In this document: positions 1 to 8,023 of the stretch, piece by piece
Layout: every line of letters starts with the position of its first letter
How positions within the stretch are numbered: the stretch's first letter is position 1
Assembly: GCA_963763485.1 (NCBI GenBank)
Contig: CAVXOW010000006.1
Span: 1,054,001-1,118,000, forward strand
Length of the DNA stretch: 64,000 nt
Reading direction: 5' to 3'
DNA from: CAWCKS01 sp963763485
Lineage (GTDB): Bacteria; Pseudomonadota; Alphaproteobacteria; Rhizobiales; Xanthobacteraceae
Translations under genes and position numbers: made by a program
The notes under the pieces: model-generated
Seen by the model: the letters and a program-made list of their open reading frames with translations, nothing else
What the model was told of the DNA's origin: nothing
Database searches by the model: none

Positions 1-2
1 CA

Positions 3-656
3 TGGTCATGGAAGGCCGGCCTAGCCGGCGCAGCGATGGTTGCGGCAACTGCCTATGCGACAGCTCAAATGCCTGACCACGCCCGTATGCATCAGCAGAT
101 GAATTCGGGAAGCTCCGATCAGCAGCAACAGATGATGCCGCACGACGGCCCGATGATGCACGGCGCGCAGGGCGGTATGGCTCAGCACGGCATGATGGGA
201 ACCGCGGCGACTGGTCTGCCCACGCTGCCCGGACAAGAGGCGTTCGGCACGATCCAGGAAGTCGTGCGCCTGCTGGAAGCCGATCCGGCGACCGACTGGT
301 CGAAGGTCAACATCTCGGCGTTACGGGAACACCTGATCGATATGGACGAGGTGACGATGCGCGCGGTCGCAACCGAGCGCGCGCTCGACAACGGCCTTGA
401 GATCGCTGTAACCGGCGAGGGCCGCACCCTTGACGCGATCAAGCGCATGGTCCCCGCGCACGTGCATGAGCTCGGCCAGCTCGGCTGGAACGCCGCGACG
501 GAGGACCTGCCGAACGGGGTTAAGCTCACCGTCATCAGCACCGATGCGAAACAGGTGACAAAACTCAAGGCACTCGGTTTCATGGGAATCATGGTGCAGG
601 GGTCGCATCATCAGCAGCACCACCTCATGATGGCCAGGAACGAGTTCGTTCACTGA
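3..656 (+). CDS. Met/His/Gln-rich exported protein, 5' end outside window
   Basis: The reading frame is open from the left edge, so the true start lies upstream. The first codons encode a hydrophobic Ala/Gly-rich stretch ending in Ala-Tyr-Ala-Thr-Ala-Gln, which looks like the end of a signal peptide, so the protein is probably periplasmic. The next 45 residues are unusually rich in Met, His and Gln (MMPHD, MMHG, QHGMMG), and the C-terminus has another His/Met cluster (HHQQHHLMM). Such clusters are common in copper-handling proteins, but a metal role here is inference. The middle (about residues 70-185) looks like an ordinary folded domain that I do not recognise. An internal ATG at 36 exists but would remove most of the signal peptide. 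Confidence 0.7.
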   Translation, partial: WSWKAGLAGAAMVAATAYATAQMPDHARMHQQMNSGSSDQQQQMMPHDGPMMHGAQGGMAQHGMMGTAATGLPTLPGQEAFGTIQEVVRLLEADPATDWSKVNISALREHLIDMDEVTMRAVATERALDNGLEIAVTGEGRTLDAIKRMVPAHVHELGQLGWNAATEDLPNGVKLTVISTDAKQVTKLKALGFMGIMVQGSHHQQHHLMMARNEFVH

Positions 657-708
657 TCAGACTGATCGAAGCGCGCCTGACGTATTCCCCGGCGTGGCAG
701 CACGCCCC

Positions 709-1500
709 TCACAGCGCCAGCGAGAAGCCGCCGTTGACCGGATAGGTTTGCCCGGTGATCCACGAACTCGCATTGGAGGCGAGGAACAGCGCCATGTTGG
801 CGATGTCGGTCGGCTGGCCGACGCGGCGGATGATGTAGCGCTCCAGCGAACGCTTCAGCCCTTCCTGATCGTCGAGGCGGCGCTGGATCGCCGGCGTCTC
901 GGTCATGCCGATCGCGATGCAGTTCGCCGTGATCATGAAGCGGCCGAGCGAGCGCGCGTTCGAGCGCATGAAGCCGGCGGCGCCGGCCTTCGCTCCGGCA
1001 TAGATTTCCAGCCCGGCGTCACCCCAGCGGCCGGCATCGGAAATGATCGTGATCAGGCGGCCGTCCTTGCGCTCGATCATGTCGGGTACCACGGCGCTGC
1101 AGCAGTTGATGACGCCGTAGAGATTGACGCCGATCGATTGATTCCAGACCTCCGGCCCGGTCTCCCAATAGGCCTTTCGGATTTCGGCGGGCGGATTGAT
1201 GCCGGCATTGCCGGCGTTGTTGACGAGGATGCCGATCTTGCCCAGTGCTTGCCGCGCTTCGCCGACGAAACGCCTGCAATCATCGATCCTCGTCACGTCG
1301 CCCTGCACCGCGACCGCCTTGCCGCCGGCCTTCTTGATTTCCTCGACTACGCTTTGGGCGCGCTCGAGATAGAAATCGTTGACGGCGACGCCGCCGGAAT
1401 TCTTCGCTTGCGCCAGATGCAGCGCAATCTGGCGACCGACGCCCTGTCCCGCGCCGGTGACGACGGCGACGCGGCCGCCGAGATCGAGAATGTCCTGCAT
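709..1500 (-). CDS. SDR family NAD(P)-dependent oxidoreductase
   Basis: This 263-residue protein is a classical short-chain dehydrogenase/reductase. It has the TGxxxGxG cofactor motif at residues 15-22, an NNAG motif in the middle, a Ser in the ISDAG segment and the YxxxK catalytic pair in YAGAK. The C-terminus ends with the usual GQTYPVNGG segment. The start at 1500 is chosen because a strong ribosome-binding site (AGGAGG) sits just upstream; the frame is open further but has no comparable site. The substrate cannot be told from sequence. The gene lies upstream of an SMP-30-like gene on the same strand, separated by a palindromic repeat. Confidence 0.9.
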   Translation of the reverse strand: MQDILDLGGRVAVVTGAGQGVGRQIALHLAQAKNSGGVAVNDFYLERAQSVVEEIKKAGGKAVAVQGDVTRIDDCRRFVGEARQALGKIGILVNNAGNAGINPPAEIRKAYWETGPEVWNQSIGVNLYGVINCCSAVVPDMIERKDGRLITIISDAGRWGDAGLEIYAGAKAGAAGFMRSNARSLGRFMITANCIAIGMTETPAIQRRLDDQEGLKRSLERYIIRRVGQPTDIANMALFLASNASSWITGQTYPVNGGFSLAL

Positions 1501-1547
1501 GGTGTTCCTCCTGTTTGTTGTTAGTTCGTTGGAAAGAGACATTGATC

Positions 1548-1716
1548 CGTCACCCTGAGGCGGCCGCGCCAATGCGCGGCCCTCGAAGGGCGACGGCCCG
1601 CGCGGTGGCCGTTCATCCTTCGAGGCTCGCACGCAAGTCGGCTTTAGCCGACTTGAGCATTCAACAATGCCCATCTCGGGTAAACCCGAGATGGGTGCTC
1701 GCACCTCAGGATGACG
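1548..1716. repeat. palindromic intergenic repeat (CACCCTGAGG...CCTCAGGATGACG type)
   Basis: The ends are rough inverted copies (CACCCTGAGG and CCTCAGGATGAC). Inside are smaller hairpins, including CATCTCGGGTAAACCCGAGATG at about 1674-1695 and AAGTCGGCTTTAGCCGACTT at about 1635-1654. It fills the gap between two same-strand genes. The form is typical of dispersed Bradyrhizobiaceae intergenic repeats; this family assignment is from general knowledge. Confidence 0.7.
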
Positions 1717-1738
1717 GGTAGACTCACAGAACTCTTCC

Positions 1739-2668
1739 TCACTTGTTCAGAAAATTCAGCGCCAGGCCGGGCCGCGGCCAGTCCATCGCGACGAGCTGGC
1801 CCTTGCCTGAGAGCGTGATGTAGGCGGTCTTCAGGTCCGGTCCGCCGAAGGCGATGTTGGTGGTCATGGAGTCGCCGGTCTCGATCTGCTCGACCAGCTT
1901 GCCATCGGGCGCGATCACCGAGATTGCACCTGATATCAGCGTTGCGACGCAGACGTTGCCGCTCGCCTCGAGCCCGAGCGAATCGAACATCTGGTAGCCG
2001 CCGAGCCCGCAGATGACGCGGCCCTTGTCGAGGCGATAGCGATTTGCGGGCGGCGCGATTTCGCCGGGCGCGGTCAGGTTGAAGGCCCAGCAGCGGCCGG
2101 TCGTAGTCTCGACCACGTAAAGCGTCTTCTCATCCGGCGAGAGCCCGATGCCGTTCGGCCGCTCCATCGGAAACAGCAATTCGACGATGCCGCCGTCGTT
2201 CGGCTTGCAATAGAACACCGCGCCGGAGTCGGCCTCGCGGCCGCGCCGCTTGCCGGGATCGGTAAAGTAGAAGCCACCGTGTTTGTCGAACACGATGTCG
2301 TTCGGGCCGTTCAACTTGTTGTCGCCGCAGCGGTCATAGACCAGCTCGACCTTGCCGGTCTTGATGTCGACGCGCTGGATCTTGCCGCCGAAATAATCTT
2401 TTGGCGTCACCGGTCCGGGAATCCAGGTATCGCCGACCTTGAACCAGCCAAAGCCGCCGTTGTTGCAGACGTAGATCTTTCCATCCGGCCCCATCGCGGC
2501 GCCGTTCGGTCCGCCCTGCATCTGCGCGACCGTTTCCTTGCGGCCGTCGGGATACACGCGGGTCAGGCGTTGCCCCATGATCTCGACCAGGATGACGGAG
2601 CCGTCGGGCATGACGACCGGCCCTTCAGGAAATTCGAGACCTTCGGTGATGACGCGCATCTTGGGCAT
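1739..2668 (-). CDS. SMP-30/gluconolactonase/LRE family protein
   Basis: A 309-residue beta-propeller hydrolase-like protein. Family signatures are the N-terminal EGLEFPEGPV segment, GPNGAAMGPDGKIYVCNN, LNGPNDIVFDKHGGFYFTDPG and the RPNGIGLSPDEKTLYV motif, which carry the metal-binding Glu, Asn and Asp residues of this family. Members hydrolyse sugar lactones or related esters; the substrate here is unknown. The start at 2668 is preceded by GAGGGAGA, a good ribosome-binding site, while the longer reading frame upstream runs through a palindromic repeat and is not credible. No signal peptide is seen. Confidence 0.9.
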   Translation of the reverse strand: MPKMRVITEGLEFPEGPVVMPDGSVILVEIMGQRLTRVYPDGRKETVAQMQGGPNGAAMGPDGKIYVCNNGGFGWFKVGDTWIPGPVTPKDYFGGKIQRVDIKTGKVELVYDRCGDNKLNGPNDIVFDKHGGFYFTDPGKRRGREADSGAVFYCKPNDGGIVELLFPMERPNGIGLSPDEKTLYVVETTTGRCWAFNLTAPGEIAPPANRYRLDKGRVICGLGGYQMFDSLGLEASGNVCVATLISGAISVIAPDGKLVEQIETGDSMTTNIAFGGPDLKTAYITLSGKGQLVAMDWPRPGLALNFLNK

Positions 2669-2697
2669 TTTTGTTTTCTCCCTCTCGCCTCTTGCCT

Positions 2698-2787
2698 CGT
2701 CATGGCCGGGCTTGTCCCGGCCATCCGCGTTTGGGCTCCGCAAGTGTCGAAGCCGTGGATGCCCGGCATAAAGCCGGGCATGACGGA
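2698..2787. repeat. palindromic repeat (CATGGCCGGG...GCCGGGCATGAC family)
   Basis: Two hairpins, CATGGCCGGGCTTGTCCCGGCCAT and GCCCGGCATAAAGCCGGGC, sit back to back with outer ends that are inverted copies of each other. Related elements occur at 47999-48105 and 59218-59309. It lies between two same-strand genes. Confidence 0.8.
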
Positions 2788-2791
2788 AAAA

Positions 2792-3787
2792 TCAAACCGT
2801 CACGACCACCTTCCCCAGCGCTTTGCGCTGCTGAAGCGCCGCGATCGCGTCAGCGCCGCGTGCGAGCGGATAATGCTGCGAGACATGTGGCTTGATAATG
2901 CCCTTCTTATAAAGCGCGAGCAGTTCCTCGGAATTCCTGCGGCTCTTCTCCGGATGTTCCTTCTTGAAGCCGCCGGAATAGACGCCGACGATCTGGCAGG
3001 TTTTCAAGAGCGGCAGGTTCAGCGGAATCTTCGGAATACCGGCGGGGAAGCCGACGACGAGGAACCGGCCGCCCCACGCCATCGAGCGCAGCGCGGCCTC
3101 GGCGTAATCGCCACCGACCGGATCGTAGACGACGTCGAAGCCCTTGGGCCCTGAGACCGACTTGAACAGATCAGCCAATGCCTTTTGCCCGGCGCGATCG
3201 AACGGTCCCATCGGATAGACGATGCCTTCGTCGGCGCCGCACTTCTTCGCGAGATCGACCTTCTCCTGCGACGACGCCGCCGCGATCACGTATGCGCCGA
3301 ACGCCTTGCCGAGCTCGACCGCGGCGATGCCGACGCCGCCGGCGGCGCCGAGCACCAGCAAGCGCTCGCCCTTCTTGATGTCGGCGCGATCCTTCAGCGC
3401 CATGTAGGAGGTGTTGTACATCGACGAGAACGCCGACGCCTGGTCGAACGGCATGCCCTCCGGGATCGGAAACAGTCGGTCGGCTGATACCGCGACCTTC
3501 TCGGCCATGCCGCCATGGCCGATCGAGCCCATCACGCGATCACCGACCTTCAGGGCGGTCACGTCAGAGCCAACGCTTGCGACTGTCCCTGCGATTTCCG
3601 TGCCCGGCGCGAACGGCCGCGGCGGTTTCGTCTGATACAAATCCTGAATCGTCAGGACGTCGGGAAAGTTCACCCCGCACGCCTTGATTGCGACCACGAC
3701 CTCGCCTGGCTTCGCGACCGGGTCCGGCACCTCCTCGAGCTTCAACGTCTCCGGCCCACCTGGATCGCGGCTGAGCAGCGCTTTCAT
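2792..3787 (-). CDS. NADPH:quinone oxidoreductase family protein
   Basis: A 331-residue zinc-independent medium-chain dehydrogenase/reductase of the quinone oxidoreductase type. It has the GVNFPDVL segment near residue 40, GTEIAGTVASVG near 70, and the nucleotide-binding motif AAGGVGIAAVELG near residue 150, followed by the VYDPVGG segment. It ends with the usual GKVVVTV. Such enzymes reduce quinones or activated enones with NADPH; the physiological substrate is not evident. The gene is the first of a reverse-strand series (with the SMP-30 and SDR genes) and diverges from the MBL-fold gene across a 220-base gap. Confidence 0.9.
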   Translation of the reverse strand: MKALLSRDPGGPETLKLEEVPDPVAKPGEVVVAIKACGVNFPDVLTIQDLYQTKPPRPFAPGTEIAGTVASVGSDVTALKVGDRVMGSIGHGGMAEKVAVSADRLFPIPEGMPFDQASAFSSMYNTSYMALKDRADIKKGERLLVLGAAGGVGIAAVELGKAFGAYVIAAASSQEKVDLAKKCGADEGIVYPMGPFDRAGQKALADLFKSVSGPKGFDVVYDPVGGDYAEAALRSMAWGGRFLVVGFPAGIPKIPLNLPLLKTCQIVGVYSGGFKKEHPEKSRRNSEELLALYKKGIIKPHVSQHYPLARGADAIAALQQRKALGKVVVTV

Positions 3788-4007
3788 GATCTCTCCCCGT
3801 TTTTTCTTTTGGCGCCGACAATACGCCGGTCATTTCGCTGGGCAAAATTGGAACACGCTTGGTTGCAATGCAAGACGCACAGCGACAACGCACCCACGCG
3901 GAGCGCAGACGTCTCATTTGCAAACTTGCATGCACCACGCCGTCGTCTGCCCTTGCCGGCCCGCAAGCTCGATGGAATGATCCCCGCTCGCCGGAGTTCT
4001 TGTCTCC

Positions 4008-4997
4008 ATGACGCGCTGGCCATTCGCCAAAGGACTGCACGATCTCGGCAACGGCTGCTTCGCCTATCTGCAGCCGGACGGCAGCTGGGGCTGGAGCAAC
4101 GCCGGGCTGATCACCGACTCCGGCGAAACATTGCTGGTCGACACGCTCTACGACCTCAAGCTGACCCGCGAGATGCTCGCCACGATGCGCCGCGCGGTGC
4201 CCGCGGCCAGGGACATCGGCGTGCTCGTCAACACCCACTCCAACGCCGACCACACCTTCGGCAACCAGCTGGTCGAGGGCGCGCAAATCATCGCCTCGAC
4301 CAAATGCTACGACGAAATGGTGCAGGTCGACATCGGCGCTCGCCGCGAGGAGCTGAAGAACTGGCAGGCGCTCGGCGATGCCGGCAAGTTCGTGCACGAG
4401 AACCTCGGCGGCAAGTTCGACTTCGCGGGCGTCACACTGACGCTGCCAAGCGAAACATTCGATCAGCGGCTCGATCTGACGGTGGGCAACAAGGACGTGC
4501 AGCTGATCGAGGTCGGCCCGGCGCACACCGCCGGCGACATCCTGATCTACGTGCCGGGCGACCGCACCGTGTTCACCGGCGACATCGTGTTCTCCAACGG
4601 CCATCCGCCGGCCTGGGCCGGGCCGATCTCGAACTGGATCAAGGCCTGCGACTTGATCATGAGCTGGGATGTCGAGGTGATCGTGCCTGGCCATGGACCA
4701 ATCGTCGAGAAGAGCGCGCTCAAGGACTTCAAGGCGTATTTCGAATACATCACGCGCGAGGCGAAGAAGCGCTACGACGCCGGCATGGCGGTGGTCGAAG
4801 CGGCTTACGACATCGACCTCAAGCCGTTCGACGGCTGGCTTGACCCCGAGCGGATCATCGTCAACGTCAACACGCTCTACAAGGAGTTCGGCGCCGTCGA
4901 CGGACTGACCATGACCGAGCTGCGCGGTGCGATGTGGAAATTCCGCAATCAGCGGCAGGCGAAGGATGCGCACGGCCACGACGGCCATTCGCACTGA
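4008..4997 (+). CDS. MBL fold metallo-hydrolase
   Basis: A 329-residue metallo-beta-lactamase-fold protein. The metal motif is NTHSNADHTFGNQ (His77, Asn79, Asp81, His82), in which the second His of the classic HxHxDH is Asn; a known MBL subgroup has this THxNxDH form. Further ligands lie in GPAHTAGD, FTGDIVF and VPGHGP. The C-terminal 90 residues are a helical extension ending in a His-rich tail (HGHDGHSH). It lies 43 bases upstream of the fumarylacetoacetase gene, so the two are probably co-transcribed and it may open a related ester or lactone. The start is supported only by a modest GGAG 12 bases upstream. Confidence 0.88.
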   Translation: MTRWPFAKGLHDLGNGCFAYLQPDGSWGWSNAGLITDSGETLLVDTLYDLKLTREMLATMRRAVPAARDIGVLVNTHSNADHTFGNQLVEGAQIIASTKCYDEMVQVDIGARREELKNWQALGDAGKFVHENLGGKFDFAGVTLTLPSETFDQRLDLTVGNKDVQLIEVGPAHTAGDILIYVPGDRTVFTGDIVFSNGHPPAWAGPISNWIKACDLIMSWDVEVIVPGHGPIVEKSALKDFKAYFEYITREAKKRYDAGMAVVEAAYDIDLKPFDGWLDPERIIVNVNTLYKEFGAVDGLTMTELRGAMWKFRNQRQAKDAHGHDGHSH

Positions 4998-5040
4998 GCC
5001 TGCCGCGCTTTCGACAACGAGAAGAACAAGGTTCGAGGAC

Positions 5041-6393
5041 ATGCAGCAACCGAACGAAACCCACGACATCAACCGCAAAAGCTGGGTCGCCTCCGCCAAT
5101 GCACCCGGCACCGATTTCCCGATCCAGAACCTGCCGCTCGGCATCTTCAGCAATGCCGGCTGCAAGCCGCACGGCGGCGTCGCGATCGGCGACCAGATTT
5201 TCGACCTGAAGGCGGCGCTCGACGCCGGGCTGTTCATCGGCCGCGCCGCCGAAGCAGCGCGATTTGCCGCCGGCGGCAAGCTCAATCCGCTGATGGATGC
5301 CGGCAACAGTTTTGCGTCCGCGCTGCGCCACCGCGTCTCCGACCTGTTGCGCGAAGGCGGAGCGGACAGCGACAAGGCCCGCGCCGCGGCCGACAAGCTG
5401 TTGGTGCCGATGGCGCAGGCGCATCTGCACCTGCCGGCATCGATCGGCGGCTTCACCGATTTCCTGACCTCGGTCTATCACTCCGAACGTGGCGGACGGC
5501 AGGCACGGCCCGACAATCCGGTGCCGCCGGTGTTCCGCTACATGCCGATCGCCTACAACAGCCGCGCCTCGTCGGTGCGGGTCTCAGGCGAAGCGGTGCG
5601 GCGACCGAACGGCCAGTTCAAGAAGGGCAATGATGTCCGCTTCGGTCCGACCGAGGCGTTCGATTTCGAACTTGAGCTCGGGGTCTTGATCGGCCAGGGC
5701 AATGCGCTTGGCGAACCGGTTGCGGTCGACGCGGCTGGTGACATGATGTTCGGCTACTGCCTCGTCAACGACTGGTCGGCGCGCGACATCCAGGGCTGGG
5801 AGAGCGCGCTCGGCCCGTTCCTGGCAAAGAGCGTGTCGACCTCGATCTCGCCATGGGTGGTGACCGCAGAAGCGATGGCGCCGTTCCACGCCGCGGCCTT
5901 CAGGCGCCCGGCCGGCGATCCCGCACCCCTGCCCTACTTGTTCTCGAGCGACGACCAGACCCGCGGCGGGCTCGACCTCGAGATGGAAGTCTACCTCTCG
6001 ACGGCGCGCATGCGCAGCGACGGCACAAAGCCGCACCGCATCACGCTGACCAATTTCAAGCACATGTACTGGACCTTCGCGCAAATGGTGGCGCACCACA
6101 CCTCCAACGGCTGCAACCTCAGGCCCGGTGATCTCGTCGCCAGCGGCACGGTGTCGGGGCCGACCGACGACAGCCGTGCCTGCTACTCCGAGCTCACCGT
6201 GCGCGGCACCGAGCCGATCACGCTGCCAAACGGCGAGCAGCGCAGCTGGCTGCTCGACGGCGACGAGATCACATTCCGCGCCCGCGCGAACCGAACCGGC
6301 TACGCCTCGATCGGGTTCGGCGAATGCAAGGGACGCATCGACCCTGCGGTGGCGTGGCCGGCAAAGGCAGCGCGCGGCGTGGCCGCAGGATAG
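5041..6393 (+). CDS. fahA: fumarylacetoacetase (fumarylacetoacetate hydrolase)
   Basis: A 450-residue enzyme matching fumarylacetoacetase, which cleaves fumarylacetoacetate to fumarate and acetoacetate at the end of tyrosine/homogentisate degradation. It has the N-terminal beta domain (WVASAN, FPIQNLPLGIFS), and a catalytic domain with the DWSARDIQGWE and PFLAKSVSTSISPWVV segments and the NGCNLRPGDLVASGTVSG motif. The metal-binding Glu/Asp residues are in DFELELG and NDWSARD. The start is at 5041, with GAGGAC just ahead; the frame is open upstream but overlaps the previous gene. No homogentisate dioxygenase lies next to it, so the partner genes are elsewhere or the substrate is a related dioxo acid. 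Confidence 0.93.
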   Translation: MQQPNETHDINRKSWVASANAPGTDFPIQNLPLGIFSNAGCKPHGGVAIGDQIFDLKAALDAGLFIGRAAEAARFAAGGKLNPLMDAGNSFASALRHRVSDLLREGGADSDKARAAADKLLVPMAQAHLHLPASIGGFTDFLTSVYHSERGGRQARPDNPVPPVFRYMPIAYNSRASSVRVSGEAVRRPNGQFKKGNDVRFGPTEAFDFELELGVLIGQGNALGEPVAVDAAGDMMFGYCLVNDWSARDIQGWESALGPFLAKSVSTSISPWVVTAEAMAPFHAAAFRRPAGDPAPLPYLFSSDDQTRGGLDLEMEVYLSTARMRSDGTKPHRITLTNFKHMYWTFAQMVAHHTSNGCNLRPGDLVASGTVSGPTDDSRACYSELTVRGTEPITLPNGEQRSWLLDGDEITFRARANRTGYASIGFGECKGRIDPAVAWPAKAARGVAAG

Positions 6394-6419
6394 GATACAC
6401 CTCCGCATCGATTTTATCA

Positions 6420-6503
6420 TCGTCATTGCGAGCGACAGCGAAGCAATCCAGAGTTACAAGCAAGGACTGGATTGCCGCGCCGCTTCGCGGCTCGCAATGA
6501 CGA
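6420..6503. repeat. inverted-repeat element (CGTCATTGCGAGC...GCTCGCAATGACG)
   Basis: The two ends, CGTCATTGCGAGC and GCTCGCAATGACG, are perfect inverted copies, with an inner pair GCAATCCAG/CTGGATTGC. A related longer copy lies at 40347-40467. It fills the gap between fahA and the hydratase gene. Confidence 0.85.
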
Positions 6504-6512
6504 GACATCCGC

Positions 6513-7325
6513 ATGCATACCGAACGCGTCGAACAAATCGCGCAAGAACTGATCTCCGTGCTCGGCACCGGCAAGACCGTCGAGCCGTACGCGAAGCGCT
6601 TTGCGGGCTTCGATCTCAGCGAAGCCTATGCCATCGCCGAGCGCGTCCGCGAGTTGCGGGAGAAGCGCGGCGAGCGCGCCGTCGGGCGCAAGATCGGGTT
6701 CACCAATCGCGCCGTGCAGAAAACGTTCGGCGTCGCCGCGCCGATCTGGAACTACATGTTCGACACGACGGTGCGCGATCTCGCGGCATCCGGCACATTC
6801 GCGCTTGCCGGCACCTGCGCTGCACGCATCGAACCTGAAATCGTGCTGCACCTGGCAGACGCGCCGCGTATCGGAATGAACGAAGCCGACCTTGCCGGCT
6901 GCATCGACTGGGTGGCGCACGGCTTCGAGATCGTCGACGCGATTTTCCCGAACTGGTCGTTTGCTGCGTCTGACGCTGTCGCCGGCTACGGCGTACATGC
7001 GGCGTTGCTGATGGGGCCGCAACGCGGAATCGCAGACAATCGCGCGCAATGGGCCGAGCGGCTCGCGAGATTCACCGTTACACTGACCTGCAGCGACGGC
7101 GTGACCAGGACCGGCAGTGGTGCCAACGTGCTCGACAGCCCGCTCACCGCGCTGAAATTCCTGGTCGATGAAATCGCGCGCACTCCGCACGCACGACCGC
7201 TCGAAGCGGGCGAGATCATCACCACGGGCACGCTGACCGACGCGATGCCGATCGCCGCGGGACAAAGGTGGTCGACGCAACTCGAAGGGATCGCGCTCGA
7301 CGGGATCGCCGTCGCGCTTCGGTAA
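6513..7325 (+). CDS. 2-keto-4-pentenoate hydratase-like protein
   Basis: A 270-residue member of the hydratase/decarboxylase branch of the FAH superfamily (MhpD/DmpE/DmpH type). The signature GRKIGFTNRAVQ is near residue 58, the metal-binding IEPEIVLHL segment near 110, and GFEIVDAIFPNW near 145. The C-terminal GEIITTGTLTDAMPIAAG is typical. Relatives hydrate 2-hydroxypenta-2,4-dienoate or decarboxylate oxalocrotonate in aromatic meta-cleavage routes. It follows fumarylacetoacetase on the same strand after a palindromic repeat, so a shared role in aromatic-acid breakdown is likely but not proved. Confidence 0.85.
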   Translation: MHTERVEQIAQELISVLGTGKTVEPYAKRFAGFDLSEAYAIAERVRELREKRGERAVGRKIGFTNRAVQKTFGVAAPIWNYMFDTTVRDLAASGTFALAGTCAARIEPEIVLHLADAPRIGMNEADLAGCIDWVAHGFEIVDAIFPNWSFAASDAVAGYGVHAALLMGPQRGIADNRAQWAERLARFTVTLTCSDGVTRTGSGANVLDSPLTALKFLVDEIARTPHARPLEAGEIITTGTLTDAMPIAAGQRWSTQLEGIALDGIAVALR

Positions 7326-7353
7326 GCCGCGCTCCGCAAGAAATCACGCCGGC

Positions 7354-7405
7354 CTCAAGGATAAATCAAGCCACAGTCAGGGTTTCGCGGCTGCAGGTGC
7401 GTTAC
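7354..7405 (+). repeat. 52-base repeat shared with 63409-63460
   Basis: The segment starts CTCAAGGATAAATCAAG and aligns without gaps to 63409-63460, which starts CTCAAGGACAAATCAAG. The shared core continues through GTCAG and GCGGC-GC to TGCGT. Both copies lie about 100 bases upstream of a plus-strand start codon (7463 and 63504). It could be a dispersed repeat or a shared upstream control region. Confidence 0.55.
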
Positions 7406-7462
7406 CTCTGGCACATTGCGGTCACTGCGTGACGCGCGTGGCCTGAGCTGGAGAGCAAAGAA

Positions 7463-7906
7463 ATGACCGAGTGGTTTGAAGATTTCGAAATCGGAATGCG
7501 CTTCAAGGGCGGGCAGGTTCAAATCACGGAAGCCGACATCAAGCGCTTCGCCGCCGAGTTCGATCCGCAGCCATTCCACCTGGACAACGAGGCCGCGAAA
7601 CATACGGCGTTCAAGGGCCTCGCCGCTTCAGGATGGCACACGGCGGCACTCGCCATGCAACTCACCGTCGAGCTCAAGCCATTTGGTCCGCATCCCCTGC
7701 TCGGTCTAGGCGTCGACAACTTGCGCTGGATGATGCCGGTGCGGCCCGGCGACACCTTGCGCATCGAGGGCGAACTGGTCAGCCTGACACCCTCGCGAAC
7801 CAGGCCGCAGGGCACCGTGCTCATCAAGTGGACGCTCTATAACCAGCACGACGAAGCCGTTTTCACCTTCACGCCGATCGGCGTCGTGCCGCGCCGCCCG
7901 AGCTAA
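7463..7906 (+). CDS. MaoC family dehydratase
   Basis: A 147-residue hot-dog-fold protein of the MaoC/R-specific enoyl-CoA hydratase group. The hydratase motif is AAEFDPQPFHLDNEAA (about residues 31-46), with the catalytic Asp and His in DPQPFH. The later segments GLAASGWHTAALAM and the MMPVRPGDTLRIEGE strand are standard for the family. It probably hydrates an enoyl-CoA thioester. A 52-base conserved segment precedes it, and the start has a weak GGAGAG upstream. It stands alone, facing the amidase gene convergently. Confidence 0.9.
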   Translation: MTEWFEDFEIGMRFKGGQVQITEADIKRFAAEFDPQPFHLDNEAAKHTAFKGLAASGWHTAALAMQLTVELKPFGPHPLLGLGVDNLRWMMPVRPGDTLRIEGELVSLTPSRTRPQGTVLIKWTLYNQHDEAVFTFTPIGVVPRRPS

Positions 7907-7948
7907 AGGCGCGACGGGAAAATCGCCATCGCACCTTTTGCCTTCTCA

Positions 7949-8023
7949 TTGAGCATGATCTCCGCGCAAACGCTTCACGTTTGTCGCGAGGGAAAACCGC
8001 TTCGCACTTTTCCGGATCATGCT
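7949..8023. repeat. repeat element (GAGCATGATC...GGATCATGCT family)
   Basis: The ends GAGCATGATC and GATCATGCT are inverted copies, and the inner CAAACGCTTCACGTTTG is a hairpin. The same family appears at 11876-11975 and, shortened, at 57169-57215. It abuts the stop codon of the amidase gene and separates two convergent genes, so it may also act as a terminator. Confidence 0.8.

Noticed and set aside
694..1524. Long antisense open frames opposite the SDR and many other genes
   Set aside because: High-GC coding DNA gives long open frames on the other strand. These show Arg/Ala/His-rich shadow composition, no domain and no start signal.
1548..1716. Palindromic repeats as CRISPR or insertion sequence
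   Set aside because: They are single, non-periodic elements without spacers or transposase genes, matching known short intergenic repeats of these genomes.
3564..5456. 630-residue reverse frame opposite the MBL and fahA genes
   Set aside because: It is a shadow of the real plus-strand genes; its C-terminal part overlaps the quinone-reductase gene in a different frame.
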